A program made the translations under genes and the position numbers. A stretch of DNA of 64,000 nucleotides. Origin: HGM12998 sp900756495. Lineage in GTDB: Bacteria > Bacillota > Clostridia > Oscillospirales > Oscillospiraceae. The notes beneath the pieces are model-generated. The model searched no databases. It was not told where the DNA came from and saw only the letters and a program-made list of their open reading frames with translations. Position 1 is the stretch's first letter. Each line of letters begins with the position of its first letter. Location: assembly GCA_958477305.1 (NCBI GenBank), contig CAUEFI010000002.1:1-64000 (forward strand), read 5' to 3'. Of the stretch, positions 15,033 through 23,551 are shown piece after piece.

Positions 15033-15269
15033 ATGGAGCAGAAAATTAAACAGGACTACTGTATAGGCACTAACATTCGCAGTTTACGACTTAAAGCTGG
15101 GTATACTCAAGAGCAGGTATCTGCAAAGCTACAAGTCTTAGGGGTTAATATGTCCCGTGATTTTTATGCCCATATAGAGAGCGGCACTTATAACATACGG
15201 GTAAGTGAACTTGCTGCGCTCCGTCGGGTATTGCAATGTTCATATGACGATTTATTTCAGGGATTTTGA
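15033..15269 (+). CDS. Small XRE-family helix-turn-helix regulator
   Basis: The 78-residue product is almost only an HTH domain: IGTNIRSLRLKAGYTQEQVSAKLQ forms the first helices, followed by MSRDFYAHIESGTYNIRVSELAALRRVL, the recognition region and domain end. It lacks any extra effector domain. An AGGAGGGG site precedes the ATG. It is clearly related to the XRE gene at 48875-49132 (shared LQ-x-LG, ESG/NGS and SEL/LEL positions). Flanking operators suggest autoregulation and control of the divergent gene. AT-rich compared with the surroundings. Confidence 0.88.
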   Translation: MEQKIKQDYCIGTNIRSLRLKAGYTQEQVSAKLQVLGVNMSRDFYAHIESGTYNIRVSELAALRRVLQCSYDDLFQGF

Positions 15270-15571
15270 AGGCATTTTCATTTCGCCATATGTTGAAATA
15301 GGCTTGTCGGAATGTCGTGAAAGACTTTCATCCGTTTATGCTGGCTGCTATGTGTCACTGATTGCCTACGTTCATTCGCCTACATCATAAGTCAATGAGG
15401 AGGGGATCACTTTAGGTGCTGGCTCTCTGTTTGCCTATAGACAGAGTCAGATATATCCCTTATAGGTGATGGTAGGGCAATGTCTGCTGCGAGGCTCTAT
15501 CCGCCGTCCGGGATGTGCTCCAGAGCGCCTCGGCATTGGCTTTCCCCATGCCAACTGAAGCAGCCGGACAA
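15270..15571. other. Gene-poor stretch between XRE gene and proS
   Basis: About 300 nt with no convincing coding frame. It holds a CTCTGT/ACAGAG hairpin near 15423-15450 and otherwise AT-rich then GC-rich sequence, which may mark the boundary between an acquired cassette and the core chromosome. No promoter or RNA gene is recognised. Confidence 0.35.
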
Positions 15572-15613
15572 AAAATCCACCCCCGGGCGCGCTCAACGCC
15601 CGGGGGTGGATTT
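15572..15613. terminator. Strong terminator hairpin at the end of proS
   Basis: AATCCACCCCCGGGCG pairs with CGCCCGGGGGTGGATT around a 7-nt loop. On the minus strand a TTTTTTG run follows, so it terminates proS; on the plus strand a TTTCATTTTT follows, so it may work in both directions. Confidence 0.85.
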
Positions 15614-15623
15614 CATTTTTCGC

Positions 15624-17063
15624 TTAATAAGCCACGCCCCAGTATACCATGTGTTTGGCGGGCTTTCCGCAGATGGCACAAGTGTCGCCCAAGTGCTCCT
15701 GGGCAAAGGGGATGCACCGGGAGGTGACCCCGGCCTCCTCCTTCATGCGCAGCTCACAGGCCTCGTCGCCGCACCACATGGTCTTGGCAAAGCCGCCCTG
15801 GGCGGCCATCTTCTCTCTGACCTCCTCCAGGCTGGCACAGGCGTAGGTGTTGTCCTCCAAATTCCGCTTTGCCTTGGCATAAAGGCCGTCGTGAATGGCA
15901 TCCAGCATCGTCCCCACAGTCTCTTCAATGCCGTCCAGGGAGACAAATGCCTTCTCGCCGCTGTCCCGGCGCACCAGAACGCACTGGTTCTTCTCCATGT
16001 CCTTGGGGCCCAGCTCCAACCGGAGGGGCACGCCCTTCATCTCGTACTCGGCGAACTTCCAGCCGGGAGACTGGTCGGAGTCGTCCATCTTCACCCGGAA
16101 CCCGGCGGCAATGAGGCGGTCCATAACCGCCCGGTTGGCCTCAATGACCCCCTCCTTATGCTGAGCCACTGGGATGACCACCACCTGAATGGGGGCCACC
16201 CGGGGGGGCAGCACCAGGCCGCTGTTGTCGCCGTGGGTCATAATAATGCCGCCGATCATACGGGTGGACACGCCCCAGGAGGTCTGGTGGGGGTAGTGGG
16301 GCTGGTTGTCCTTGCCTGTAAAAGTGATGTCAAAGGCCCGGGCAAAGCCGTCCCCAAAGTAGTGGGAGGTGCCGCCCTGGAGGGCCTTTTTGTCGTGCAT
16401 CATGCACTCCACGGTATAGGTCTCCTCGGCGCCGTTGAACTTCTCCTTGTCGGTCTTCTGTCCCTTGACCACCGGCATGGCCAGCACATGCTCCATAAAG
16501 CCGGCATAGACGTTCAGCATCCGCTGGGTCTCCTCCCGGGCCTCCTCAGCGGTGGCGTGCATGGTATGTCCCTCCTGCCACAGGAACTCCCGGTGGCGGA
16601 GGAAGGGACGGGAGGTTTTCTCCCAGCGCAGGACCGAACACCACTGGTTATAGAGCTTGGGCAGATCCCGCCAGGAGTGGATGATGTTCTTGTAGTGCTC
16701 ACAGAACAGGGTCTCAGAGGTGGGCCGGATGCACAGCCGCTCCTCCAGCTTCTCGCTGCCGCCGTAAGTCACCCAGGCGCATTCGGGGGCAAACCCCTCC
16801 ACATGGTCCTTCTCCTTCTGGAGGAGCGACTCGGGAATCAGCATGGGGAGGTATACGTTCTCATGGCCGTATTTTTTGAACTCAGCGTCCATGATGCGCT
16901 GGATGTTCTCCCAGATGGCGTATCCGTAAGGCCGGAGGATAAACATCCCCTTCACACTGGAGTAGTCGATGAGCTCAGCCTTTTTGCACACGTCGGTAAA
17001 CCACTTGGCAAAGTCCACCTCCATGTCGGTGATCTGCTCCACCTGCTTCTTGTCCTGTGCCAT
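15624..17063 (-). CDS. proS: Prolyl-tRNA synthetase, short archaeal/eukaryotic-like type
   Basis: Charges tRNA-Pro. The 479-residue product lacks the inserted editing domain of the long bacterial form and matches the short type: class II motif 2 QWCSVLRWEKTSRPFLRHREFLWQEGHT (split across residues 140-167), motif 3 around GGIIMTHGDNSGLVLPPRVAP, then an anticodon-binding domain and a C-terminal zinc-binding-like end with CGDEAC and CAICGKPAKHMVYWGVAY. Shorter ProRS of this type occurs in many Clostridia. It is monocistronic, between its own promoter and a strong terminator. No T-box leader was seen; only about 45 nt lie between likely start point and ATG. Confidence 0.96.
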   Translation of the reverse strand: MAQDKKQVEQITDMEVDFAKWFTDVCKKAELIDYSSVKGMFILRPYGYAIWENIQRIMDAEFKKYGHENVYLPMLIPESLLQKEKDHVEGFAPECAWVTYGGSEKLEERLCIRPTSETLFCEHYKNIIHSWRDLPKLYNQWCSVLRWEKTSRPFLRHREFLWQEGHTMHATAEEAREETQRMLNVYAGFMEHVLAMPVVKGQKTDKEKFNGAEETYTVECMMHDKKALQGGTSHYFGDGFARAFDITFTGKDNQPHYPHQTSWGVSTRMIGGIIMTHGDNSGLVLPPRVAPIQVVVIPVAQHKEGVIEANRAVMDRLIAAGFRVKMDDSDQSPGWKFAEYEMKGVPLRLELGPKDMEKNQCVLVRRDSGEKAFVSLDGIEETVGTMLDAIHDGLYAKAKRNLEDNTYACASLEEVREKMAAQGGFAKTMWCGDEACELRMKEEAGVTSRCIPFAQEHLGDTCAICGKPAKHMVYWGVAY

Positions 17064-17110
17064 TTATCTCAATCCTTTGCAGTTAAAATAGCGATTGTGT
17101 AACAGAATGT

Positions 17111-17139
17111 ATTTTATGCACTCCTGCACCAAAAGTCAA
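17111..17139 (-). promoter_or_regulatory. Promoter of proS
   Basis: Minus strand TTGACT at 17139-17134, 17-bp spacer, TAAAAT at 17116-17111. Confidence 0.75.
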
Positions 17140-17194
17140 GGGTACAGCGCAGCTGAGCCGCATAGAATGGAAAAAAACGCGCAAACTTTCTCTG

Positions 17195-17785
17195 ATGTAT
17201 TTACGCTGGGCTCTTTGCACCGCAGGGTACTGTCTCTATTTCTGCGGAATCGCAGCGCTCTTCTGTTTGCCCGCTCATGGTCATTCTGTATGTAACGGCA
17301 AGGTGGCGATCGGTTTGTTTTCTGTAGGTATTTGGGCCAGAGACGAGGAGCTTTACAAGATACTCTCCTCCAAGACGGCGCAGGCCGAACTGCGGCGGGG
17401 ACGGCACCCGGCGGAGTTTACCGGCCGCAAGCTGGATCTTCTGGTGGCGGCTCCCGACGCCGTGGGCTGGGCAGGCGCGGGAGCGGTAGATTGCAGCACC
17501 GTGCTGATCCACGGAGCGGCAGGCCCTCTGGCCCGGAGCCTGCGCACCGGCTGCGCTGTGAGCTACGGAACCTCTCCCAAAGATACGCTGACCTTCTCCA
17601 GTCTGGAGGGCGATCAGATTTGTCTGGCGCTCCAGCGGGAGCTGGTCACCCTGGCAGGGGATATCGTGGAGCGCCAGGAACTGGTCCTCCCCTTTCCCGT
17701 CGGGCAGGACCCGCTGCTCTTCCTGTCTGTCGCAGGGACGCTTTTGCTGCTGGGCGTGCCAGCCGAGGCGCTGGACCTGCGGTAA
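17195..17785 (+). CDS. Hypothetical protein, function unknown; start uncertain
   Basis: The frame encodes up to 196 residues. From about residue 37 (VAIGLFSVGIWARDEEL) to the end the composition and GC pattern look like a real protein; the first 36 residues are Cys-rich, lack a ribosome binding site and are probably not translated. A GTG or TTG near 17302-17314 downstream of AAGGTGG is a better start. Visible features are alternating hydrophobic strands (LDLLVAAPD, STVLIHGAAG) that suggest an alpha/beta fold, and a hydrophobic patch near the C-terminus (LFLSVAGTLLLLGVP). No family is recognised. It stands alone between proS (divergent) and a terminator. Confidence 0.6.
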   Translation: MYLRWALCTAGYCLYFCGIAALFCLPAHGHSVCNGKVAIGLFSVGIWARDEELYKILSSKTAQAELRRGRHPAEFTGRKLDLLVAAPDAVGWAGAGAVDCSTVLIHGAAGPLARSLRTGCAVSYGTSPKDTLTFSSLEGDQICLALQRELVTLAGDIVERQELVLPFPVGQDPLLFLSVAGTLLLLGVPAEALDLR

Positions 17786-17877
17786 AACTCCGCCCCGGCC
17801 TCTGATGTGCGCTCATAGAAAAGTAATTTGATAAACAGACGACTATGGCACCTCTTAGACGGGGTGGGGCAGGACAA

Positions 17878-17916
17878 CGGGTATCCGGTATAAAAACCGG
17901 GTACCCGTTCTTTTTG
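17878..17916 (+). terminator. Intrinsic terminator downstream of the gene at 17195
   Basis: GGGTATCCGGT pairs with ACCGGGTACCC (one T-G pair), followed by GTTCTTTTT. Confidence 0.8.
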
Positions 17917-18053
17917 CGCCCGTGACTAAACGCAGCGCTGGCTGTTTTTTGCGGTTGATGTATCGTATAATAAAAATATATTTTTTCTCTAAGCCCGATT
18001 GACACAGAGAATACAAAGCGGTTTTTTATAGTAGGGGCAAAGGGGGCAGCGTT

Positions 18054-18725
18054 ATGAACAACAAAATTTTAATTGTAGAAGACGAGGCGAAACTGCGGGA
18101 AGTGCTGTGCGACTATTTCAGCAGCAAAGGGGATTTTCCCACCGAAGCCAGCAATGGGGTACAGGCTCTCGATCTGATCGATAAGGCTGCGTTTGATGCG
18201 GTTTTGCTCGACATCATGATGCCGGAACTGGACGGCCTCTCCGTATGCCGCGCAGTGCGCAGGACAAATGACATCCCGATTATTTTCCTTACCGCCCTGT
18301 CTGATGAAGAAGATAAGCTGCTCGGTTATGAATTGGGCGCAGATGATTATATTACAAAGCCGTTTACGATGTCTGTCCTCTATGCAAAAACGACGGCGCT
18401 CATTAAGCGCAATCAGCGCAATATGCTTGCCGGAGACCGCATGGAGGTAAGCGGCATTACGCTTGTGCTCTCCGCCAGAAAAGTGTTTATCGGTAAAAAG
18501 GAGATCCTTTTAACGCCAAAAGAATACGCCCTCCTGCGCTGCCTCATGCAGAATAGAAATATGGTCATGAGCAGAGAGCAGCTTTTGGTCAAATGCTGGG
18601 GATACGATTACGAAGGCGAGTCCCGGGCGGTCGATACTCATATCAAGCGTCTGAGGGAAAAACTGGGCGAACGCGCCGCCTGCATCAAAACCGTGATTAA
18701 AGCTGGATACAGATTGGAGGATTGA
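18054..18725 (+). CDS. OmpR/PhoB-family response regulator
   Basis: A 223-residue two-component regulator. The receiver domain (about 1-120) has the acidic pocket VEDEAK near residue 9, phospho-acceptor Asp53 in VLLDIMMPELDG, the Thr in IIFLTALSDEED and Lys in DDYITKPF. The C-terminal winged helix (about 130-223) has LTPKEYALLRCLM and SRAVDTHIKRLREKLG, typical of OmpR-type DNA binding. The ATG is preceded by AAAGGGGGCAG. It shares one base with the following kinase gene, so the pair is co-translated. The VanR-like group is the closest impression, but the target genes are not evident in the window. Confidence 0.95.
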   Translation: MNNKILIVEDEAKLREVLCDYFSSKGDFPTEASNGVQALDLIDKAAFDAVLLDIMMPELDGLSVCRAVRRTNDIPIIFLTALSDEEDKLLGYELGADDYITKPFTMSVLYAKTTALIKRNQRNMLAGDRMEVSGITLVLSARKVFIGKKEILLTPKEYALLRCLMQNRNMVMSREQLLVKCWGYDYEGESRAVDTHIKRLREKLGERAACIKTVIKAGYRLED

Positions 18726-20860
18726 TGGTGAGAAAGAAACGGATTCGTTCATTGACTGCCCTCAGTGTTCGTCTCGGAGCTCTCATCCTTTGCCTTTGGT
18801 TTTTGTGTGCGGCTATCATGACCTATGGAACAGCGCAGTATATTTTTGCCGATCTGGTCAGTGCAGGATTTGACTTTCCGGAATATGCCGGGCGGTGCGG
18901 TGGGCTTGAATTTCTCTATATGTATGGAAGCAAGACCGAGCTGCAGGAGCGCAAAAAAATACCCGGCGCCATTGAATACGGCATGCTGGAGTCCCTGGCA
19001 AGTGGCGGCGTCACGGTATCTGCTCCTTCGTTTACCGGTTATCCGCCAGAGAACCAGTGGAGCATCTATTGCGATCAATTCGCAACCTGCAGCACAGCAA
19101 TTACTTTTCTTGATTCCGAGGGAAAGCCGCTTCATCAAAGCGGTGATTTTATCTATTTCCCTTATGTGACGGAGCAGGGATGGAGCCGTGCAGGCAAGAC
19201 GATGCCCACCGAGGGCTATGGGTGGATCGCTCTGAGTGAGGAAAGCGATGAGCGGTATCGCATTTTTCGTACCGCCTATGCCGAGGCAAACAGTCTTTAC
19301 GATTATCGCGCACTGCGTCTCACGGGTTATTTTGACGGGAGCCGATTCGAACCGTATGCGCTTGCCGTCATAGACGACAGCGCCTATCATCGCGCACTGG
19401 AAGCGTTTGCCCCTGAAGAAACATCGGAGCTTCATGGAGAGGCCGGAGTGTCGGCCTTCGAGGTCTCTGATGACGGAAAGACGGCAACGGTCTCTGCATC
19501 AGGGACAAGCCATGTGCCGGAACATACGCTTGGCATGCTTGATAATATGGGTCTGCTGGAGTGGGACGTCCAATTTGATAATGCCTCAGAGGCTGCTTCT
19601 GAACTGGATTTGGTTACCATCTATGCCTTGAGCCCTGAGATGGAGTTATACGATAAAGGCAGCCGTGTGCGATACCGTGAGGAGACTCATGAGAGCCTGT
19701 TGGACCTGCTGTTGAGCATGGACTACTACCTTGATCAAGGAGCTGCCGTTTTCTATCAAGGAGCCTCTCAGTTCAGCCTTTGGAATCTCATCATCTTCAG
19801 TGAGCGAAGCTTTACAGACGATTCTGATTGGGAGCCTGATGAGCCCTACCCTGAGCCGGATTTCACGCTGATGGCAGCGGTGCAGGCAAGCCCTATCCGC
19901 ATCGCGATCCGCTTTCTGCGAAATGCGTATCTTCTGACGGGACTGCTGGCGATTGCCGGTTTTCTCATGCTGCGCCGCAGCATGAGAAAAAACCTGATAC
20001 ATCCTCTCTGCCAAATCAACCAAGGCATCGCTTCCGGCTGGGTACATTTGCCTGCTCTGCGGGATAACGCGCCAAAGTGGTCTGAGCCCTTTGAATTGAG
20101 TGAACATTACAAAATCACACAGAATGAACTGCGTCTCAGCAAAAATGAGATTACCCGCTTGAACACCGCTTTGGAGTATGCCAAAGCCGCCGAACAAAAC
20201 CGCCGGCAGATGACCTCAAATATTGCCCATGAACTAAAAACGCCTCTGGCCGTTATCCACAGCTATGCGGAAGGCTTAAAAGAGCACATCGCCGAGGACA
20301 AGCGGGACAAATATATCGACGTCATTCTTTCAGAGGCGGCGCGAACCGACGGCATGGTCTTGGAAATGCTTGACCTGTCCCGCCTGGAGGCCGGAAAGGT
20401 CAAGTTATCCCGGGACGACTTCTCACTCCCTTCGCTTACACGCTCGATCTTTGACAAGTTGGAGCGGGCGGCACAGGCGAAAGAGCTCCAGATCGAATTT
20501 CTGTTTCCCGACGATTTTACGATTACGGCAGATGAAGGCCGGATGGCCCAGGTTATCGAAAATTTTGCAACAAACGCCGTCAAATACACCCCTGCTGGCG
20601 GGCATATCACAGTGAAGATTCAAAACGGGCGTTCTGACACCCTGTTTTCCATTGAAAATGACAGCGCTCCGCTGTCAAGTGAAGCGCGCAGCAAAATATG
20701 GGACACCTTCTACCGGGTGGACGAATCCCGCTCCGGAGGCGGCACCGGTCTTGGCCTTGCCATTGCAAGGAGCATCATAGAACTCCACGGCGGCAGGTGT
20801 TCTGTTCGAAACACAAGGTCGGGCGTTGCGTTCGGCTTTACCATTCCACACCCGATGTAA
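18725..20860 (+). CDS. Sensor histidine kinase with large extracellular domain
   Basis: The 711-residue partner of the upstream regulator. A transmembrane segment near residues 13-36 and another near 400-420 enclose about 360 residues of extracytoplasmic sensor that is not recognised. Inside the cell there is a short linker, the H-box SNIAHELKTPLAVIHSYAEGL with phospho-acceptor His502, the N-box QVIENFATNAVKYTP, and G-boxes in GGGTGLGLAIARSIIELHGG. The overall plan is VanS/BaeS-like with an unusually large sensor. The ATG at 18725 is chosen because it overlaps the regulator stop (TGATG). The ligand cannot be inferred; neighbouring genes offer no clear target. Confidence 0.94.
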   Translation: MVRKKRIRSLTALSVRLGALILCLWFLCAAIMTYGTAQYIFADLVSAGFDFPEYAGRCGGLEFLYMYGSKTELQERKKIPGAIEYGMLESLASGGVTVSAPSFTGYPPENQWSIYCDQFATCSTAITFLDSEGKPLHQSGDFIYFPYVTEQGWSRAGKTMPTEGYGWIALSEESDERYRIFRTAYAEANSLYDYRALRLTGYFDGSRFEPYALAVIDDSAYHRALEAFAPEETSELHGEAGVSAFEVSDDGKTATVSASGTSHVPEHTLGMLDNMGLLEWDVQFDNASEAASELDLVTIYALSPEMELYDKGSRVRYREETHESLLDLLLSMDYYLDQGAAVFYQGASQFSLWNLIIFSERSFTDDSDWEPDEPYPEPDFTLMAAVQASPIRIAIRFLRNAYLLTGLLAIAGFLMLRRSMRKNLIHPLCQINQGIASGWVHLPALRDNAPKWSEPFELSEHYKITQNELRLSKNEITRLNTALEYAKAAEQNRRQMTSNIAHELKTPLAVIHSYAEGLKEHIAEDKRDKYIDVILSEAARTDGMVLEMLDLSRLEAGKVKLSRDDFSLPSLTRSIFDKLERAAQAKELQIEFLFPDDFTITADEGRMAQVIENFATNAVKYTPAGGHITVKIQNGRSDTLFSIENDSAPLSSEARSKIWDTFYRVDESRSGGGTGLGLAIARSIIELHGGRCSVRNTRSGVAFGFTIPHPM

Positions 20861-20915
20861 CACCGCTCCATACCGGACGGAAGCATGCCTGTCCCGGCAA
20901 GGGGCGGAGCAAACA

Positions 20916-20946
20916 GGAAACGGCATGGCTGTTGCCATGCCGTTTC
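20916..20946 (+). terminator. Hairpin downstream of the histidine kinase
   Basis: GGAAACGGCATGG pairs perfectly with CCATGCCGTTTCC around CTGTTG. The following sequence is only weakly T-rich, so it may be a stabilising or weak terminator hairpin shared with the convergent gene. Confidence 0.55.
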
Positions 20947-20974
20947 CTCAAAAGGCTGGTATTCCTTTCCTGCG

Positions 20975-20996
20975 ATCCCCGGCCATCGCCGGGGAT
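20975..20996 (-). terminator. Hairpin at the end of the SLH protein gene
   Basis: ATCCCCGGC pairs with GCCGGGGAT around CATC, 19 nt after the stop codon of the convergent gene at 21015. No clear T-run on the minus strand, so termination is only probable. Confidence 0.45.
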
Positions 20997-21014
20997 GTTT
21001 CTGCGCGTATTGTT

Positions 21015-23324
21015 TTAGGATGTGCGGATAATAATGGTAGCCATAAAGGTCCCGCTGGAATAGGCGCCAAACACCTGGAGCGCATCGTCCTTTTCCAGGC
21101 CGTTGAAATAGAAGATCTCACCATTGGCCTCACGGAGTTCGGCTCTGGAGGCGTCAACGTTGACCACAGACCCATCAGATATCTGAAGAATGACCACCTG
21201 GTCGGCGGTATTGGTATAGATAACGGTTCCAGTAAGGGCCGTGTTATTCTCCGAGGATTTTTCCACCTCTACGGTAGTTACCTGTCCGCTGACCACTGCC
21301 ATGGAGATCTGGTCTCCGGGCTTCAGTTCATAGATGGAGACGGCCTTGCCTCCCTTAATCACTGAGACGCTGTTGCCAAGCTCGTAGCTCTCACTGCCGC
21401 CGTCGGACAGCTTGACATCCACTGTCATCCCGCCGCTCTCCATGGTAATGCGGGTAATGGTGGCCGAGACATTGGCGCTCTGAGGAACTGCTTCGATTTC
21501 TTCCACAACATTATACCGGACGGTGACCACAACCTCGTCGCCCACTCTCAGTTTGTCAATGGAGCTCTCCTTGTCATCCCGGTAAATAACGGGCAGGTCA
21601 CTCATATCAATGATATAGGTGACCACGCTCTGATCCTCCAGCGTCACATCAATGGACGTGGTATCAGACCCATATAGGATGGCGGAAATCGTACCCTCGG
21701 TCGTGGCAGAGCCGGGGTAGGTATCCAGCATGACCACTTGGTTCCCTGAGACCATCAGGGTAGCAAACCAGCCGCTCTTTACATTGCGGAAAGCGATATC
21801 TTTTCCCTCATAAGTAACCAAGGCGCTGTCTGCCACCTCATAAGTGGTGGCCCTGTTGGTGGAGACGTCGGACAGCGTAATGGTCCGGGGGCTGACAGTG
21901 GAGGCCACCGTCTTAATTGCTCCCTGAACATAGTTGGACACCGTGTCTACCGCCACAGAGGTGATCTCACCGCTGTCGCTGTCAATTCGCAACGAGACAT
22001 ATTTGCCAACCTGACTGCTGCTCAGGGCGCTCACCAGGCCGTTTACTGACACCGGAGTGCCCGTTGGAACGGTATAGCGGGTAATGACGCCGTCAAAACT
22101 GGATACCTGAAGCGTCTGTCCGCCTGAGGTGCTCCCCACATCGGTGATGATTCCCTTCTCTTCCTGACCTCCGCCGATGAGTCTGACGCCGGCCAGATGT
22201 CCCATCTCATCCACCAGGCAGGTGGCTTCCGTGTACCCGGCATTCAGATCCAGCAAAGAGGAGTTTCCCACCTCTCTGCCCACCTGGACCTCGGTAAAGC
22301 GGTCAATCGGCAGACGCCTTGTGGTGCCGCTGGATGCGATGGTAATTTCGTCCCTGGTCAGTGCGGACACCGTACCTGTGTAGGTTGTCAGAGACCCGCC
22401 CAGGCGTACGGAAGTGGCGGTGCCAGAGGTGTTGAAGTTCACCCGGGCATATTCACCGGTCTTGAGGGACGAGGCCGTGGTAAGCATGTTGTTCTTGTAG
22501 ATCTGAGCCGAAGCGGGGATTGTAACGCTTTTCACGCCGCTGAGTTCGCTGTTCAAGGTGAGCAGGGTCGCGCCGTCGCTTCCGGTATTGACCGCCGAAA
22601 TAACACCCCCGCTCCACGTATTGCTGGTATAGGCGGGCAGTTCGGTAACGATCCCCCGATCTGCCATGAAGTCCACCGCCCGGCGCAGCATAGTGGCCAT
22701 TTCGGCCCGGGTCAGAGAGCCCTTGGGCATAAACTGGTTGGACTCATTTCCTTTGATAATGCCATAGCTGTTGAGCAGGTATACGTAAGGGCGCAGCGCT
22801 GCGGAAATAGAGGTACTGTCGTCAAAGGTAGTATTATAGGAGGTAAGGCTCTCTGCCAAAGGCTCCAGCTGCATGGCACGGGTCAGGTACATGACCAGCG
22901 TCTCCCGGGTAATGGACTTGGAGAGACTTCCTGCATCCTTCAGCGCCTTGAGTTCTGTAGCGGAGATAACGCCTGTCTCCAGACATACCGCCATCTCTTC
23001 AGAGGCCCACGAGAGCATATCGGAGGGCAGGAGATCTTCCATTTCATCTGCCCAATCGGCGGCGATCTGGGCCTTGACAGAGGCGGTCAGTCCCGTTGCC
23101 CGGGAGCAGAAAAGAAGCGCCTCGCAGTACGTCATTTTATTATCAGGCCGAAAGGACCCGTCGGTATATCCCTTTACTAGGCCCCGATCGGCCACATCCT
23201 CCACATCCTCCTTGGACCAGTGGCCGGTCAGATCGGTAAAGTTGGCAGCTCCGGCAGGTATCGTCACCAGCGTCAGCGCCACCGCCAGGGTCAGAGCAAG
23301 GGCCGCAAATCGTTTCAGTTTCAT
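21015..23324 (-). CDS. SLH-domain surface protein
   Basis: A 769-residue exported protein. The N-terminus is a signal peptide (MKLKRFAALALTLAVALTLVTIPAGA). Three S-layer homology repeats follow: FTDLTGHWSKEDVEDVADRG... with GYTDGSFRPDNKMTYCEA, a degenerate second, and a third with YGIIKGNESNQFMPKGSLTRAEMATML, ending near residue 220. SLH domains bind pyruvylated cell-wall polymers. The remaining 540 residues are Ser/Thr/Val/Gly-rich and appear to be a series of beta-rich modules without recognised enzymatic motifs. The Met at 23324 is chosen over upstream ones because of its GGAGGTG site. Monocistronic with its own promoter. Probably a structural or adhesin-like envelope protein. Confidence 0.9.
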   Translation of the reverse strand: MKLKRFAALALTLAVALTLVTIPAGAANFTDLTGHWSKEDVEDVADRGLVKGYTDGSFRPDNKMTYCEALLFCSRATGLTASVKAQIAADWADEMEDLLPSDMLSWASEEMAVCLETGVISATELKALKDAGSLSKSITRETLVMYLTRAMQLEPLAESLTSYNTTFDDSTSISAALRPYVYLLNSYGIIKGNESNQFMPKGSLTRAEMATMLRRAVDFMADRGIVTELPAYTSNTWSGGVISAVNTGSDGATLLTLNSELSGVKSVTIPASAQIYKNNMLTTASSLKTGEYARVNFNTSGTATSVRLGGSLTTYTGTVSALTRDEITIASSGTTRRLPIDRFTEVQVGREVGNSSLLDLNAGYTEATCLVDEMGHLAGVRLIGGGQEEKGIITDVGSTSGGQTLQVSSFDGVITRYTVPTGTPVSVNGLVSALSSSQVGKYVSLRIDSDSGEITSVAVDTVSNYVQGAIKTVASTVSPRTITLSDVSTNRATTYEVADSALVTYEGKDIAFRNVKSGWFATLMVSGNQVVMLDTYPGSATTEGTISAILYGSDTTSIDVTLEDQSVVTYIIDMSDLPVIYRDDKESSIDKLRVGDEVVVTVRYNVVEEIEAVPQSANVSATITRITMESGGMTVDVKLSDGGSESYELGNSVSVIKGGKAVSIYELKPGDQISMAVVSGQVTTVEVEKSSENNTALTGTVIYTNTADQVVILQISDGSVVNVDASRAELREANGEIFYFNGLEKDDALQVFGAYSSGTFMATIIIRTS

Positions 23325-23369
23325 GAATCGCACCTCCATGTTGCGTAGACCACATTTGTATCCGTACAA

Positions 23370-23398
23370 ATTATAGCGGTTCCCCAGTGAAAAAGCAA
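23370..23398 (-). promoter_or_regulatory. Promoter of the SLH protein gene
   Basis: Minus strand TTGCTT at 23398-23393, 17-bp spacer, TATAAT at 23375-23370. Confidence 0.75.
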
Positions 23399-23465
23399 CC
23401 GCATCTTGTTAATTTTGTCAGAGCGCTAATTGCGTCATATGGAGCCCACACCTATCAATTTGTGC

Positions 23466-23494
23466 TTTACAAAGTCAAAATACGGCGATACAAT
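23466..23494 (+). promoter_or_regulatory. Promoter of the YczE/YitT-like gene
   Basis: TTTACA at 23466-23471, 17-bp spacer, TACAAT at 23489-23494. Confidence 0.65.
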
Positions 23495-23551
23495 AAATAA
23501 AATCCATTATTTTTTGAGATTGACCTATACGGTCGGAGGTGTGGTAAATTT

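Noticed and set aside
15205..15390. 61-codon frame after the XRE gene
   Set aside because: It overlaps the XRE gene in another frame, has no ribosome binding site and shows no protein-like pattern.
15480..17102. 540-residue open frame on the plus strand opposite proS
   Set aside because: It is antisense to a fully conserved prolyl-tRNA synthetase, rich in His/Gly/Leu as expected for a shadow frame of GC-rich coding sequence.
23325..23551. Small RNA or riboswitch between the SLH gene and the YczE/YitT-like gene
   Set aside because: The gap is fully accounted for by two divergent promoters and short untranslated regions; no stable structure was recognised.
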